NCBI RefSeq assembly: GCF_020164585.1
Contig: NZ_JAIQZF010000008.1
Location: 48,649 to 112,648 of the forward strand
Direction of reading: 5' to 3'
DNA from: Psychroflexus curvus
GTDB lineage: Bacteria > Bacteroidota > Bacteroidia > Flavobacteriales > Flavobacteriaceae
Length of the DNA: 64,000 nt
The notes under the pieces are model-generated. The model worked only from the letters and a program-made list of their open reading frames with translations, was not told the DNA's origin and searched no databases. Position numbers and translations under genes: made by a program. Shown here piece by piece: positions 15,003 to 24,559 of this stretch (positions are counted from its first letter, which is position 1; each line of letters begins with the position of its first letter).

Positions 15003-16970
15003 AAAGAAATTCCACACCAGACCAAAGCGAATGGCAAAATCTCTATAGGGCTGTCTTGGTGCAGCAAAATTGGAATTCCCTTCCAAAAGCGTTGTGAAAT
15101 TTTCTAGTTTAAAGTATATACGAGCTTCTCTCACCTTGGCATTCAGGAAGAAATCAAGCGTATAAAAACCATCGAGCTCCTGGGAATTTTGAATAGCAAA
15201 TTCTGAAAGAACAGGGTCGTAGGCTTTACTCATAAAACCGGTAAAGTAATTGAACGTTAGTCCTGTTTGAAGGTACAAAGCCTTGTCAAACAAATAATTA
15301 TCGTAATAAAGCGAGTTTCTGGTCACAAATTCGGGAACAGGAAAAACGGATTCACCTTCCAGCACATTTTGATACATGAGGGTGTTGGCCAGGTTAAAAT
15401 GCCCGTAGTGAAAATCCTTTTCAGCTTTTATTTTGAAATATCTTATTTGTAAATCAGTTTGTTGTGGTGTCAGTAAACTGTCCACGGCAGAACCCTCCGG
15501 AGTGCTTAGGTACTCAAAATAGGCATGATTGTCGATTTGAGTGAAGGAAGCTGTCACTTTCCCATACACTTCAGACTCAGCCTCAATTCCCAGATGTTGA
15601 GTATTGACGTTGTCAAAATCCGGATTGTACCAGTTGTAATTTTCGTAATCGCTTTGGTTCAAAATCCAGTTGAAATTGGGAGCAGAAGAACTCAAATCCA
15701 GTCTTGCTGAAAACTGAAGAGAGTCCGAAATCCTGGAACTGGCTTTAGCATGAATTTCGTAGCCGCCGTCGTAATTTCCCGAAATATTATAGGTCACATC
15801 GCCTTCAAGTTTGAATCCCTTATAGGTGTTCACATAAGTTCCTCCAAGACCGATGATATCGGTTTTTAACCGATTGGGAATCCTGCCCGCATCATAAACG
15901 ACAATAGAATTATAGCCGTAGTTGATGGCGTTGTGCTTTGCTTTAAACCCGATTTTACCCAGGTAATTTTGCTGATAAGACAATATCATGGTATTGGCCA
16001 CATTTTGATATTCCACTTCATTACTTAAGTTAGAATTTTCAAAAGGTGTCCCAAAAAACTGAGGCGTAGAACTTGCCTGTGTAAATTTATACTCCTTGTC
16101 GGTGAAGTCCAGGATATGGTTCAGACGAATTTGTCCGTTTTGAGTGGAGTCATTTCCAGGACGAATGTTGTAATACTGGTTGACATAAAACCGCTTGGCG
16201 TCCATTTGAGTTTCGGCATCTTCCAGCCTGACTTCAGCGGTAGCTCGATTTTGAATTTCTTCAATTTTATCTAAAAACTGCTGGTAAGAGCGATCTGTAA
16301 GCCCACCGTTTTCCTGGTTCAGGATATCCTGTGTGGCAAAATGCGACCTGATAAAATAGCGGTTATTTTTGGTTCTGTAATTCAAGCCAAGTCGTAAGTT
16401 CCCCGTACTTGTCAACTCCCTCCTGTAATTCCCCAGTGACCGCAGGCCCTTGTAAGCTATGGAAAGGTTCAGGTTGGGTTTTAGGTTGGTGGTAAAGAGG
16501 GCATCCAGGGTTTGTCCCTGTTCAAAAACAGTTTTAAAATAAAGTTCGGTCAGCGGGGTCGGCACTTCATAATAAGGGATGTCTTCCACTTCCAGGTAAT
16601 TGAAATGCTTGGCTCTCGCACCAAAGCGAGGCAAAGCCTGCAAATCATGAAATGCATAGCCCAGTTCGGTATAAGGCCTGCCTACATTGGAAAACGGCAA
16701 GAGTTCAAAAGCATCTTTTCTCAAATAGTTATACTTGTAGTCTTTTCGAATGTTTAAAGTGGTATCTACATAAGTGGTATCGTTGCTTATGCTGATAATT
16801 TTGTACTTGGAAATATGAGGTTTTTCACGATCGTCTTTGACAGACCTCGTCGTTTCTCCACGCTGATTATTGCGATCTTGGGGAATTTCACTTCTCTGCA
16901 GTTTTAAATCCTGGGCCTGCGACCAGGTCGTGAAAAAGAGGATAAAGAAAATATAAAATACGGACTTCAT
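14997..16970 (-). CDS. Putative outer-membrane porin (Porin_10 type)
   Basis: 657 residues with a signal peptide (MKSVFYIFFILFFTTWSQAQ) and many alternating aromatic/polar strands throughout. It ends in a typical beta-barrel C-terminus (FAIRFGLVWNFFL). Length and pattern match the flavobacterial putative porin family. It should sit in the outer membrane; substrate unknown. It is convergent with the sigma pair and divergent from rnhB. Confidence 0.8.
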   Translation of the reverse strand: MKSVFYIFFILFFTTWSQAQDLKLQRSEIPQDRNNQRGETTRSVKDDREKPHISKYKIISISNDTTYVDTTLNIRKDYKYNYLRKDAFELLPFSNVGRPYTELGYAFHDLQALPRFGARAKHFNYLEVEDIPYYEVPTPLTELYFKTVFEQGQTLDALFTTNLKPNLNLSIAYKGLRSLGNYRRELTSTGNLRLGLNYRTKNNRYFIRSHFATQDILNQENGGLTDRSYQQFLDKIEEIQNRATAEVRLEDAETQMDAKRFYVNQYYNIRPGNDSTQNGQIRLNHILDFTDKEYKFTQASSTPQFFGTPFENSNLSNEVEYQNVANTMILSYQQNYLGKIGFKAKHNAINYGYNSIVVYDAGRIPNRLKTDIIGLGGTYVNTYKGFKLEGDVTYNISGNYDGGYEIHAKASSRISDSLQFSARLDLSSSAPNFNWILNQSDYENYNWYNPDFDNVNTQHLGIEAESEVYGKVTASFTQIDNHAYFEYLSTPEGSAVDSLLTPQQTDLQIRYFKIKAEKDFHYGHFNLANTLMYQNVLEGESVFPVPEFVTRNSLYYDNYLFDKALYLQTGLTFNYFTGFMSKAYDPVLSEFAIQNSQELDGFYTLDFFLNAKVREARIYFKLENFTTLLEGNSNFAAPRQPYRDFAIRFGLVWNFFL

Positions 16971-17060
16971 TTGCGGTTTTAAAACGTGAGCAAAAGTATC
17001 ATTTTTAGTTTACTTAGGTTTTAATGTCCTTCATAATTCAATTAAGAATCTTAGAATTTA

Positions 17061-17068
17061 TATTTTTG
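17061..17068 (+). promoter_or_regulatory. Putative -7 box for rnhB
   Basis: TATTTTTG fits TAnnTTTG, 15 bases upstream of ATG 17084. It lies inside the longer possible reading frame and so supports the shorter start. Confidence 0.45.
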
Positions 17069-17083
17069 TTACTGAATTTAATT

Positions 17084-17683
17084 ATGCTTCAACTCAATTA
17101 TCAGGATAACTGCTTAGAATGTGGAACAGACGAAGCCGGTCGTGGGTGCCTGGCTGGTCCTGTGACAGCCGCCGCTGTAATTCTGCCTGCAGATTTTCAA
17201 AATGATATCCTCAACGATTCCAAGCTTCTCACCTCCCGAAAACGCGATTTTTTGGAAGAGATCTTAAAAGACAGCTGTGTGAGTTTTGGCATATCCCATA
17301 TCGATATGGGCATTATCGATGAGATCAATATTCTGAATGCCTCTATTCTGGCGATGCACACCTCGATTCAGAAACTAAAGCCCTGTCCGGAACTGATTCT
17401 GGTGGATGGAAATCGGTTTAAGCCTTATAAAAAAATCAGACACGAATGCATCATCAAAGGGGATTCTAAATTTCTCAGCATTGCGGCAGCCTCTATTCTG
17501 GCCAAAACCGCCAGAGATGCCTTTATGAAAAAAATAGACAAAGAATTTCCGATGTATGGCTGGGCTCAAAACAAGGGCTATCCCACCAAAGCCCATCGCA
17601 AAGCCATTCAAACCTACGGACTGACGAAATACCACAGACGAAGTTTCAAACAATTACCGGAGCAAATCGAATTAAAATTATAA
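17084..17683 (+). CDS. rnhB: Ribonuclease HII
   Basis: ATG 17084 gives 199 residues, the usual length, beginning [21 protein letters not shown]; a start at 17024 would add a non-conserved hydrophobic leader. The catalytic Asp-Glu pair is in GTDEAGRG (Asp16, Glu17). LILVDGNRF and [12 protein letters not shown] supply the remaining acidic residues. It removes RNA from RNA-DNA hybrids and misincorporated ribonucleotides. A -7 box precedes it. Confidence 0.93.
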   Translation: MLQLNYQDNCLECGTDEAGRGCLAGPVTAAAVILPADFQNDILNDSKLLTSRKRDFLEEILKDSCVSFGISHIDMGIIDEINILNASILAMHTSIQKLKPCPELILVDGNRFKPYKKIRHECIIKGDSKFLSIAAASILAKTARDAFMKKIDKEFPMYGWAQNKGYPTKAHRKAIQTYGLTKYHRRSFKQLPEQIELKL

Positions 17684-17722
17684 ACCAAAAGCTTTAATAG
17701 GCTTAGATTCCTATTTTCAACC

Positions 17723-17730
17723 TAATTTTG
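17723..17730 (+). promoter_or_regulatory. Putative -7 box for the 817-residue lipoprotein gene
   Basis: TAATTTTG fits TAnnTTTG and lies 21 bases upstream of ATG 17752. Confidence 0.4.
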
Positions 17731-17751
17731 CGTTTAGAAATTATTCAGTTT

Positions 17752-20205
17752 ATGCGTCCACTTTTTATAATGATTTGTTTTTTATTAGTCTTAAGTTCAT
17801 GTGATTTCGATTCAGACAAAGTTCAGGGAAAACTCATAGATTTTATCCCTTCCAGGTCGGTTTTGATTTTAGAATCCGAAAACCTTTCTCAGTCTATCGA
17901 AGAGTTAACGGCGACAGACTTGTTTCAGAACAATGCGTCCTTAGCTGTTTTTGAAGAGATACAGGATAATTTCAAATTTACCAGTTATTTCGATCTGGAT
18001 GCTCAAGGCTTTTTGGCTGTCACTCCCATCGGGGAACGAGAACTCGCCACTTCACTGATTATCGAAGACAAACACTTACAACTGGATTCCATTCAGCTTA
18101 AAAAGCAGACGAAAATAGACTATGCCGGCAAAGTGATTTCAAAGTTTGAATTAGATCAGGCGACCTTCTTTTCAACACGCCTTGAGAACGTAAGGATTTC
18201 TTCAGAATCCAAGTTGATTATCGAAAACGTGATTAGAGCGCACAACAACCAATTTAAGTTCGATGATCTCTTTTACAAAGCCCATAAAGCAGCAACCGGA
18301 GAAACCTCAGCTTTTATCAATCTTGAGGAAGCCGATTATCTGTATAAAAATGAGTTCAACACCCTTAATGCTGAATCGCTAAAAGGGCTGGGCAAATGGT
18401 TAAGCATCGACCTGGAGGTTTCCAAAGGAACCTATACCTGGTCGGGAGCGATTTTAAGCGATAAAGCCTCCAAGAAACTCGATTTATTCAGCGGGACCTC
18501 ACCTTCTGCTTTTCGCCTTCATGAAGTGACCCCCGTCAATGCTACCGGATTTTTAAGTCTTACGTTTTCTGACTTTGAAACACTTCAGGAAAACAGAGCG
18601 GAACAAAACTATATCACGACCTCTCCTTTCAAATTCATATTTGAAGACAGCAAACAGGTAGGAGTTATGGAGCTGGAAAACGGAGCTTTGGTTTACGATA
18701 TGATAAGCGCGAACGTCACCAGAACTTTGGATTCCTTATCGACCAGGGTGCAACAGGAGACTGCTTTCAGAAACCAAACCATCTACAGCTTTCAGTCTGC
18801 AAATGTGTTTGCTGATTTTTCACCCTTATTATCCAATCCTAAATTTTCAGTCTTTACGGTGTATGACAGCCACTTCCTGTTTGCCAAAGATCAGGAGGTC
18901 CTGGAAAATGTATTGATTAACATCAATAACCGGTCGGTTTTAAGTGAGTCGTCTTCATTTCAGGATGCCGTAGATAAGATGAGTACTTCGGCGCACATGG
19001 TCTGGGGCGGACAACTGGAAGCTATCGCCAGTCAGCTTGAGAACTCTGCAACAGAGGGGTTTTTACCCAACCTTAAAAATTTCAATACGGAGGGGTACAG
19101 TTCTGTCATCATGCAGGCGACACAGGAAGATAATTTTGCATTTGTCAATGGGATTTTATCCAAAACCCAATCTGAAGCCGGAGCGGATGAAGCCATTCAG
19201 GTCAAACGCATTAAACTCGACCATACTATCGCCACCGAGCCTTCTTTGTTTACCAACTGGAGAACACGGCAAAAAGACATCGTTGTTCAGGATGAGACCA
19301 ATACCTTGCATCTCATCGCTAAAGACGGAAAGACGATCTGGACAAAGCCGCTGGACAGCCGAATAGTGGGGGAGATACTCACCTTCGATATTTATAGGAA
19401 CACCAGGTTGCAGATGGCGTTTACCACTCAGAATAAGCTGTATGTGATCGACAAGAACGGGAATTCTGTAGCTCCTTTTCCTTTGGAATTTAAAGAGTTT
19501 ATCTCCAAAGGTCTGGCGATTTTCGATTACGATAACAACGGCAAATACAGATTTGTAGTGGTTCAGGGCGATGAGGTCCTGATGTACAACAAAGAAGGGA
19601 AACTGGTGAAGGGCTTTGATTTTAAGTCCAAAGGCGACATGCTTCGCACCCCACAACACATCCGCATCGGTAGAAAGGACTACATCCTGGTCGAAAACGA
19701 GCAGGGGCTTAACATTTTGAGCAGGACAGGGGAGGTGCGTGTCAGACCCAAACAAAAAATTTCCACGTCGGGCAATGCCTGGGGGTTGCATAACTCGAGT
19801 TTTGTAGGAACAAATTCAGAAGGCAACCGCATAGAAATCTCCCAGAGCGGAGCGGTGAAGACCACAGCTACAAACTTATCTGATAATCATTTTATCGCGG
19901 TAAGTCCGAAACACGTGGTGACTTTTTCAGAAAATAAACTGAGTATCAACGGCGTGACTAAAACTTTGGATTATGGCTTGTATCTGCCTCCGCAAATCCA
20001 CGAGCAGGCTAACAGAACTTATTTCAGCATTGTCGATCAGCAGGCGGACAAAGTCTACCTTTTCGACGAGCAGGCTGAGCTGGTTACCGGATTTCCTGTC
20101 TTTGGAAACTCACAAATCGAGTTGGACCTGCGGGCTCCTAATGCTTTAAGCTTCATTGTAAAAGGAGATGCTAATGCGGTTTTGATTTATAACAAAGCGC
20201 TTTAA
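17752..20205 (+). CDS. Large lipoprotein with C-terminal beta-propeller-like repeats
   Basis: ATG 17752 gives 817 residues with a lipoprotein signal MRPLFIMICFLLVLSSC (Cys17). The first about 470 residues are not recognised. The C-terminal half has repeated strand units ending in DKNG, NKEG, SRTG and DEQA (for example LYVIDKNGNSVAPFPLEF), as in PQQ/WD-like propellers. It probably sits on the cell surface or in the periplasm. It lies 68 bases after rnhB and converges with lipB, overlapping it by four bases. Function unknown. Confidence 0.7.
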   Translation: MRPLFIMICFLLVLSSCDFDSDKVQGKLIDFIPSRSVLILESENLSQSIEELTATDLFQNNASLAVFEEIQDNFKFTSYFDLDAQGFLAVTPIGERELATSLIIEDKHLQLDSIQLKKQTKIDYAGKVISKFELDQATFFSTRLENVRISSESKLIIENVIRAHNNQFKFDDLFYKAHKAATGETSAFINLEEADYLYKNEFNTLNAESLKGLGKWLSIDLEVSKGTYTWSGAILSDKASKKLDLFSGTSPSAFRLHEVTPVNATGFLSLTFSDFETLQENRAEQNYITTSPFKFIFEDSKQVGVMELENGALVYDMISANVTRTLDSLSTRVQQETAFRNQTIYSFQSANVFADFSPLLSNPKFSVFTVYDSHFLFAKDQEVLENVLININNRSVLSESSSFQDAVDKMSTSAHMVWGGQLEAIASQLENSATEGFLPNLKNFNTEGYSSVIMQATQEDNFAFVNGILSKTQSEAGADEAIQVKRIKLDHTIATEPSLFTNWRTRQKDIVVQDETNTLHLIAKDGKTIWTKPLDSRIVGEILTFDIYRNTRLQMAFTTQNKLYVIDKNGNSVAPFPLEFKEFISKGLAIFDYDNNGKYRFVVVQGDEVLMYNKEGKLVKGFDFKSKGDMLRTPQHIRIGRKDYILVENEQGLNILSRTGEVRVRPKQKISTSGNAWGLHNSSFVGTNSEGNRIEISQSGAVKTTATNLSDNHFIAVSPKHVVTFSENKLSINGVTKTLDYGLYLPPQIHEQANRTYFSIVDQQADKVYLFDEQAELVTGFPVFGNSQIELDLRAPNALSFIVKGDANAVLIYNKAL

Positions 20206-20906
20206 GACTCCGTGAGTTTGGCTTCAAAAAGCTGAGCAAAATGTTTTTTGAGTTTAGCTTTGACTTCCTCCACAGGAATTTCAGCTTTACCGAGTTCCAC
20301 ATTGAGGGAGGTCACTGATTTGTCCTTGATACCGCAGGGCACGATGTTGTCAAAGTAACCTAAATCAGCATTCACATTAAAGGCAAATCCGTGCATGGTC
20401 ACCCAGCGGGACGCCCGAACGCCCATGGCGCATATTTTTCGGGCAAAGGGAGTGCCTACATCCAGCCAGACGCCTGTTTCACCTTCGCTGCGCTCGGCTT
20501 TCAGGCCGTATTCGGCCAGGGTGAGAATCACCATTTCTTCCAGAAATCGGAGGTATTTATGAATGTCGGTAAAGAAATTTTCAAGATCTAAAATGGGATA
20601 GCCTACCACCTGACCCGGTCCATGGTAAGTGATGTCCCCTCCGCGATTGATTTTGTAGAAGGTCGCTCCTTTTTCGGCCAGCTGCTGTTCATCCAGCAGC
20701 AAATTGGATAAATCCCCGCTTTTGCCCAGGGTGTACACGTGGGGATGCTCGACGAAAATCAGGTGGTTTTCGGTAGGCACATCGCTGGATTCCCGTCGGT
20801 TTTGAATTTTTATATTAAGCACCTTCTGGAACAATTCCTCCTGAAAATCCCAGGTTTCTTTATAATCGCGCTGCCCCAATTCCAGGACTTTGATCTCTTT
20901 ATTCAT
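20202..20906 (-). CDS. lipB: Octanoyltransferase LipB
   Basis: 234 residues. The family signature RGGDITYHGPGQVVGYPILDL lies at about 88-108 and the CGIKDKSVTSL motif with the conserved Lys at about 196-206. The enzyme moves octanoyl groups from acyl carrier protein to lipoyl domains, the first step of lipoate synthesis. lipA is not in the window. The gene is convergent with the large lipoprotein gene. Confidence 0.95.
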   Translation of the reverse strand: MNKEIKVLELGQRDYKETWDFQEELFQKVLNIKIQNRRESSDVPTENHLIFVEHPHVYTLGKSGDLSNLLLDEQQLAEKGATFYKINRGGDITYHGPGQVVGYPILDLENFFTDIHKYLRFLEEMVILTLAEYGLKAERSEGETGVWLDVGTPFARKICAMGVRASRWVTMHGFAFNVNADLGYFDNIVPCGIKDKSVTSLNVELGKAEIPVEEVKAKLKKHFAQLFEAKLTES

Positions 20907-20990
20907 TGGTTTTTATTCTAAGGCAAAGGTAAACTTTATCGTGGAGACCTTTGTTTTATTTTAGATTTAGTCGGGGTTTGTTAACAGTTT

Positions 20991-21112
20991 TGTTTTTCGT
21001 GTATTCGAGTAATCGAGTAATCGAGTATTCGTGTAGTCGAGTAATCGTGTAATGGGGACTTAGCAACAGCGTGCTGCCGATTACTCGATTAGTGGCAGAG
21101 CCACGCCGAAAA
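20991..21112. repeat. Hairpin repeat element, forward orientation
   Basis: It contains CGAGTAATCGAGTAATCG words, TAATGGGGACTTAGCAACAG and CTGCCGATTACTCGATTAGTGGC...GCCACGCCG. The same parts, in the same orientation, make up the 133-bp units at 1966-2402. In the reverse orientation they occur at 62508-62608, 63148-63248, 63369-63459 and 63751-63809. Confidence 0.8.
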
Positions 21113-21727
21113 TGTGAATATGCGAAGCATGAAACATGACAGTTGAGTATTAATAACAAGTCTGTATCGAGAGGAATTTCGATTTAAGTCTTTGGAAATT
21201 TTTAATTTTATTTAATGCAAAATGACTTTTAATATATGTTTTAGCATCGAGCGGAGTCGAGATGTGAATGGTTCTCGACGGAGCCTGTCTTGATGAATAG
21301 AAAGGCTCGAACTTGAAACATGATATCGACAATCAATATTTTATATAAAAACGTCTCCATACAACGTTCAAAACATAACGAATACTGAATACCGAACACC
21401 GAATGTCAAATTTCAAATCTGTTATTTCAAATTTATATCTCTTATATCCTACAACCTAAAACCTACTCCCTAAATCCTACAACCTACCACCTACTGTGGC
21501 TTCGACACGATTTTTTTTCAAAAATCACCTGCCTGCGATTCCTTGGAAGGCAGGCTCAGCCACCATCATCATTGACTGTCGACCGTTGATTCTGCCACGT
21601 GGCTCCTGAATCTTGTAATTTTTTGAAGGGGCGTTAGCCCTGGTATCTTCGTAAGTCCGTCAACCCCGATATCCGCATAAATGGGCGTTAGCCCTGGCAT
21701 CTTAACTTTGGGCAAATCACAATAATT

Positions 21728-22030
21728 CAGATGTCAGGGCGCTGCCCCTCTGTTTTCTTTTCTGTCTATTATACTAATAAGATTGTAGGGCTCTGCCCCT
21801 TCCTGTTTTTTCAAATACTTACTAGATTTCGGAGCCTACGCTTTTAGTGTTGCCGAATATTCGAATAGGCGAAGCACGAATCAGGAACCACGAATCAGGA
21901 ACCACGAATCAGGAACCACGAACCATGACTGCTTTCTCCTGGCTCTTGATTCAAAACATAACGAATATTGGAATAACAAATTTCACCGTATCACCACATC
22001 ACCGCATCACTCTTCACCGAACATTAGCCC
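21728..22030. repeat. Diverged copy of the 1472-1780 repeat block
   Basis: It starts with the AGATGTCAGGGCGCTGCCCC motif and TCTTTTCT text, then the GCCGAATATTCGAATAG and CCACGAATCA words, then GGCTCTTGATTCAAAACATAACGAATATTGGAAT. This is the same order as at 1472-1780, with several substitutions. Confidence 0.7.
21875..21925. repeat. Short tandem repeat, about 17-bp unit
   Basis: Three consecutive copies of a CACGAATCAGGAAC-type unit. The equivalent position in region A (about 1650) has one or two copies. Confidence 0.75.
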
Positions 22031-22455
22031 TTGGCTCTTAATTCAAAAAATACCGAATACTTACTACTTACTACTGAGTACTGAACACCGAATGTCAAAT
22101 TTCAAATCTGTTATTTCAGATTTACATCTCCTATATCCTACAACCTACTCCCTACAACCTACCAACTACACCGCTCTGCCGATTATACGATTAGTGGCGA
22201 AGCCACGCCGAATATTCGAATAAACGAAGCATGAACACCGACTACTGACTACCGACTACTAACTCCAATTAAAACCTGCCAACTCACCTCCATTTCCGGT
22301 AAAACATGTAGATTTGTGTTGTAACTGAGTCATTACATCATGAAAACAAAAAATCTAATTTAAACCAAAATTTCAGGTGTCTTTTGTTTTAAAATAAGTT
22401 AGATAATGTAAGCATTTGCTTTATCTTACGCCTTTAGTTAACAGATTATACGCCA

Positions 22456-23298
22456 ATGATGCAGACGCGCATTTATCAAAAGGAAACCAACCGGAATATT
22501 CCAAAACTCTTAAAAGAAAGTCTACGGGATTTGAACAAGTCCCGGTTTTTAGCCTTTCAGCTGGCTAAACGCGATATCACCGCCCAGTACCGTCAGTCCT
22601 ACCTGGGCATACTCTGGGCATTTGCGCCGCCCCTGGCCACCGCCTTTGTCTGGATGTTTTTGAATTCCAGCGGAACGGTAAAAATTACGGATACCGGTGT
22701 GCCTTATCCTGTGTATGTATTTGCGGGGGCACTATTATGGTCTATCATTACCGCATCCATTACCTCGCCGATTCAAAGTACCAATAGCGGTAAAGGCATC
22801 ATGTCTAAAATTAATTTTCCTAAAGAAGCCCTGATCATGTCGGGAATACTCAAACTGCTTTTTAATACCTCTATAAAAGTCATCTTACTCTTTATTTTTA
22901 TATTCAGTTATGGGGTGGGCCTTAGCTGGGGACTGCTCTTATTTCCATTTGCCATGCTGGGGGCTATTTTGGTTGGCAATACCATAGGTTTGCTGCTCAC
23001 GCCCATAGGCATGTTGTATACCGATGTGTCCAAAATCATCAGCTTTAGCATGCAGTTTTTGATGTATATCACCCCGGTGGTCTACAGCATTCCGGAGACC
23101 GGAGTGATGCGGACGCTCATGCAATACAACCCTTTAACGCCCATAGTGGTGGTAGGACGAAATTTAGCTTTAGGGCTACCTTTAGAATACACCACTTACT
23201 TTTTGATCATATTTGGGGCCAGCATACCCTTATTTCTGTTAGCTTTGGTATTTTACCGGATATCGATTCCTATTTTTGTTGAACGTTTAAGTGCCTAA
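22456..23298 (+). CDS. wzm: O-polysaccharide ABC exporter permease (Wzm)
   Basis: 280 residues with about six membrane helices and the ABC-2 type signature RQSYLGILWAFAPPLATAFVW near the N-terminus. Together with the next gene it forms an inner-membrane exporter for lipid-linked polysaccharide, as in Wzm/Wzt O-antigen and teichoic-acid exporters. The stop overlaps the wzt start by eight bases. It is the first gene of the 37.5 kb + strand cluster, and its GC is higher than that of the next dozen genes. Confidence 0.88.
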   Translation: MMQTRIYQKETNRNIPKLLKESLRDLNKSRFLAFQLAKRDITAQYRQSYLGILWAFAPPLATAFVWMFLNSSGTVKITDTGVPYPVYVFAGALLWSIITASITSPIQSTNSGKGIMSKINFPKEALIMSGILKLLFNTSIKVILLFIFIFSYGVGLSWGLLLFPFAMLGAILVGNTIGLLLTPIGMLYTDVSKIISFSMQFLMYITPVVYSIPETGVMRTLMQYNPLTPIVVVGRNLALGLPLEYTTYFLIIFGASIPLFLLALVFYRISIPIFVERLSA

Positions 23299-24559
23299 AC
23301 CAATGATGGAGCAAGAGACCACCAGCCAAATAAATAAAGACGTTTCAGAACCCAAAGAGACCCTGGTGGAGGTGACCGGGCTGTCCAAAAAATTCTGTAA
23401 AGATCTAAAAACCAGTCTATGGTATGGGGTGCAGGATTTGGTAGCCGGCTACTCGGGCAACAAAGAAAAACGCGAGTTAAGACCCAAGGAATTCTGGGCG
23501 GTCAAAGACATCAGTTTTACGTTGAAACGCGGGGAATGCTTAGGCCTTATAGGCCATAACGGCGCGGGTAAATCTACTCTGCTTAAAATACTGAACGGCC
23601 TTATCAATCCCGATGAGGGCAAGGTAGTGATGCGAGGACGCGTAAGTGCGCTCATCGAACTCGGGGCCGGCTTTAATCCCATATTAAGCGGTAGAGAAAA
23701 CATCTATAACAACGGTGCTATACTCGGGTTTACGCGAAAGGAGATTGACTCTAAGGTAGAAGAAATCATAGACTTTGCCGAGATACGCGAGTTTATCGAT
23801 ATGCCGGTACAAAACTACAGCAGTGGGATGAAGGTGCGCCTGGGCTTTGCCGTGGCGGCACAGATGGAACCTGACGTACTGATTATTGATGAGGTGTTGG
23901 CGGTGGGCGATTTGGGTTTTGTTTTAAAATGTTTTAAGAAGATTGATACCATCCTCCCCAATACGGCCATTGTTTTTGTCTCGCACTCTATGCCCATGGT
24001 GTCGCGGATTTGTAATCAGATTATTTTATTAGAAAAAGGAGTCGCAAAATTTCAAGGGCAGAATGTATCAAGTGGAATTGACTTGTACTACAATAAATTT
24101 TCAACAAATGAAAATTCACAGATCGTTTTCTCGGATAATTCAATTGAATTAAAAAAAGCTTGGGTCGATGGGGTTATTCCAACAAATAAAATTTATCATA
24201 TTCCTTGGGGAAATACGATTAACTTGAAATTCAAAATTCAAAATAAGAACCTGTCAAATATACCGTTTATTTCTTTGGCAATTTATGATAAAGAACAAAG
24301 AGGTATTGCTGAGGTATTGCCAGAAAACCAAGATTTGAATATTATTGAAAACCAGGATGAGATTACGTTTACTTTTCAACTAAAAAATATTTATTTATCA
24401 AAAGGTATCTATAATATAACTTTCACTGCATCAGAAGATTTTGGTTATAATGTTTATTATAAAATCCACAAAGCTATTTCAATACAAATGGAGCATGATA
24501 AGCAAATATGGACACCATTTTTAATGGATTCAAAATTAATTGATATAAGATATTATTAA
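23291..24559 (+). CDS. wzt: O-polysaccharide ABC exporter ATPase with Wzt C-terminal domain
   Basis: 422 residues. The N-terminal ABC domain is complete: Walker A GHNGAGKST (about 87-95), signature YSSGMKVRLGFAVA (about 176) and Walker B VLIIDEVLAVGD (about 196-207). Residues about 265-420 form a beta-rich extension of the Wzt_C type, which in known systems recognises the capped end of the polysaccharide. Base composition drops sharply at about 24010-24040, at the domain border, suggesting the C-terminal domain was exchanged. Confidence 0.88.
   Translation: MPKPMMEQETTSQINKDVSEPKETLVEVTGLSKKFCKDLKTSLWYGVQDLVAGYSGNKEKRELRPKEFWAVKDISFTLKRGECLGLIGHNGAGKSTLLKILNGLINPDEGKVVMRGRVSALIELGAGFNPILSGRENIYNNGAILGFTRKEIDSKVEEIIDFAEIREFIDMPVQNYSSGMKVRLGFAVAAQMEPDVLIIDEVLAVGDLGFVLKCFKKIDTILPNTAIVFVSHSMPMVSRICNQIILLEKGVAKFQGQNVSSGIDLYYNKFSTNENSQIVFSDNSIELKKAWVDGVIPTNKIYHIPWGNTINLKFKIQNKNLSNIPFISLAIYDKEQRGIAEVLPENQDLNIIENQDEITFTFQLKNIYLSKGIYNITFTASEDFGYNVYYKIHKAISIQMEHDKQIWTPFLMDSKLIDIRYY

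Larger units (their letters stand above)
20907..22455. other. Gene-free repeat region B, upstream of the polysaccharide cluster
   Basis: About 1.5 kb with no credible gene. It holds copies of the hairpin element (20991-21112 and 22170-22225), two GGGCGTTAGCCC palindromes (21627-21648, 21683-21702), a diverged copy of the 165-bp repeat (from 21728), a short tandem array (21875-21925) and an internal direct repeat (about 21368-21495 versus 22042-22165). The last 150 bases before the exporter gene are non-repetitive and presumably hold the cluster promoter. No clear TAnnTTTG box was found there. Confidence 0.75.

Noticed and set aside
20907..22455. Integrase or transposase remnants at the left border of the polysaccharide cluster
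   Set aside because: All six frames contain only short, repeat-derived stretches; no transposase motif was found.
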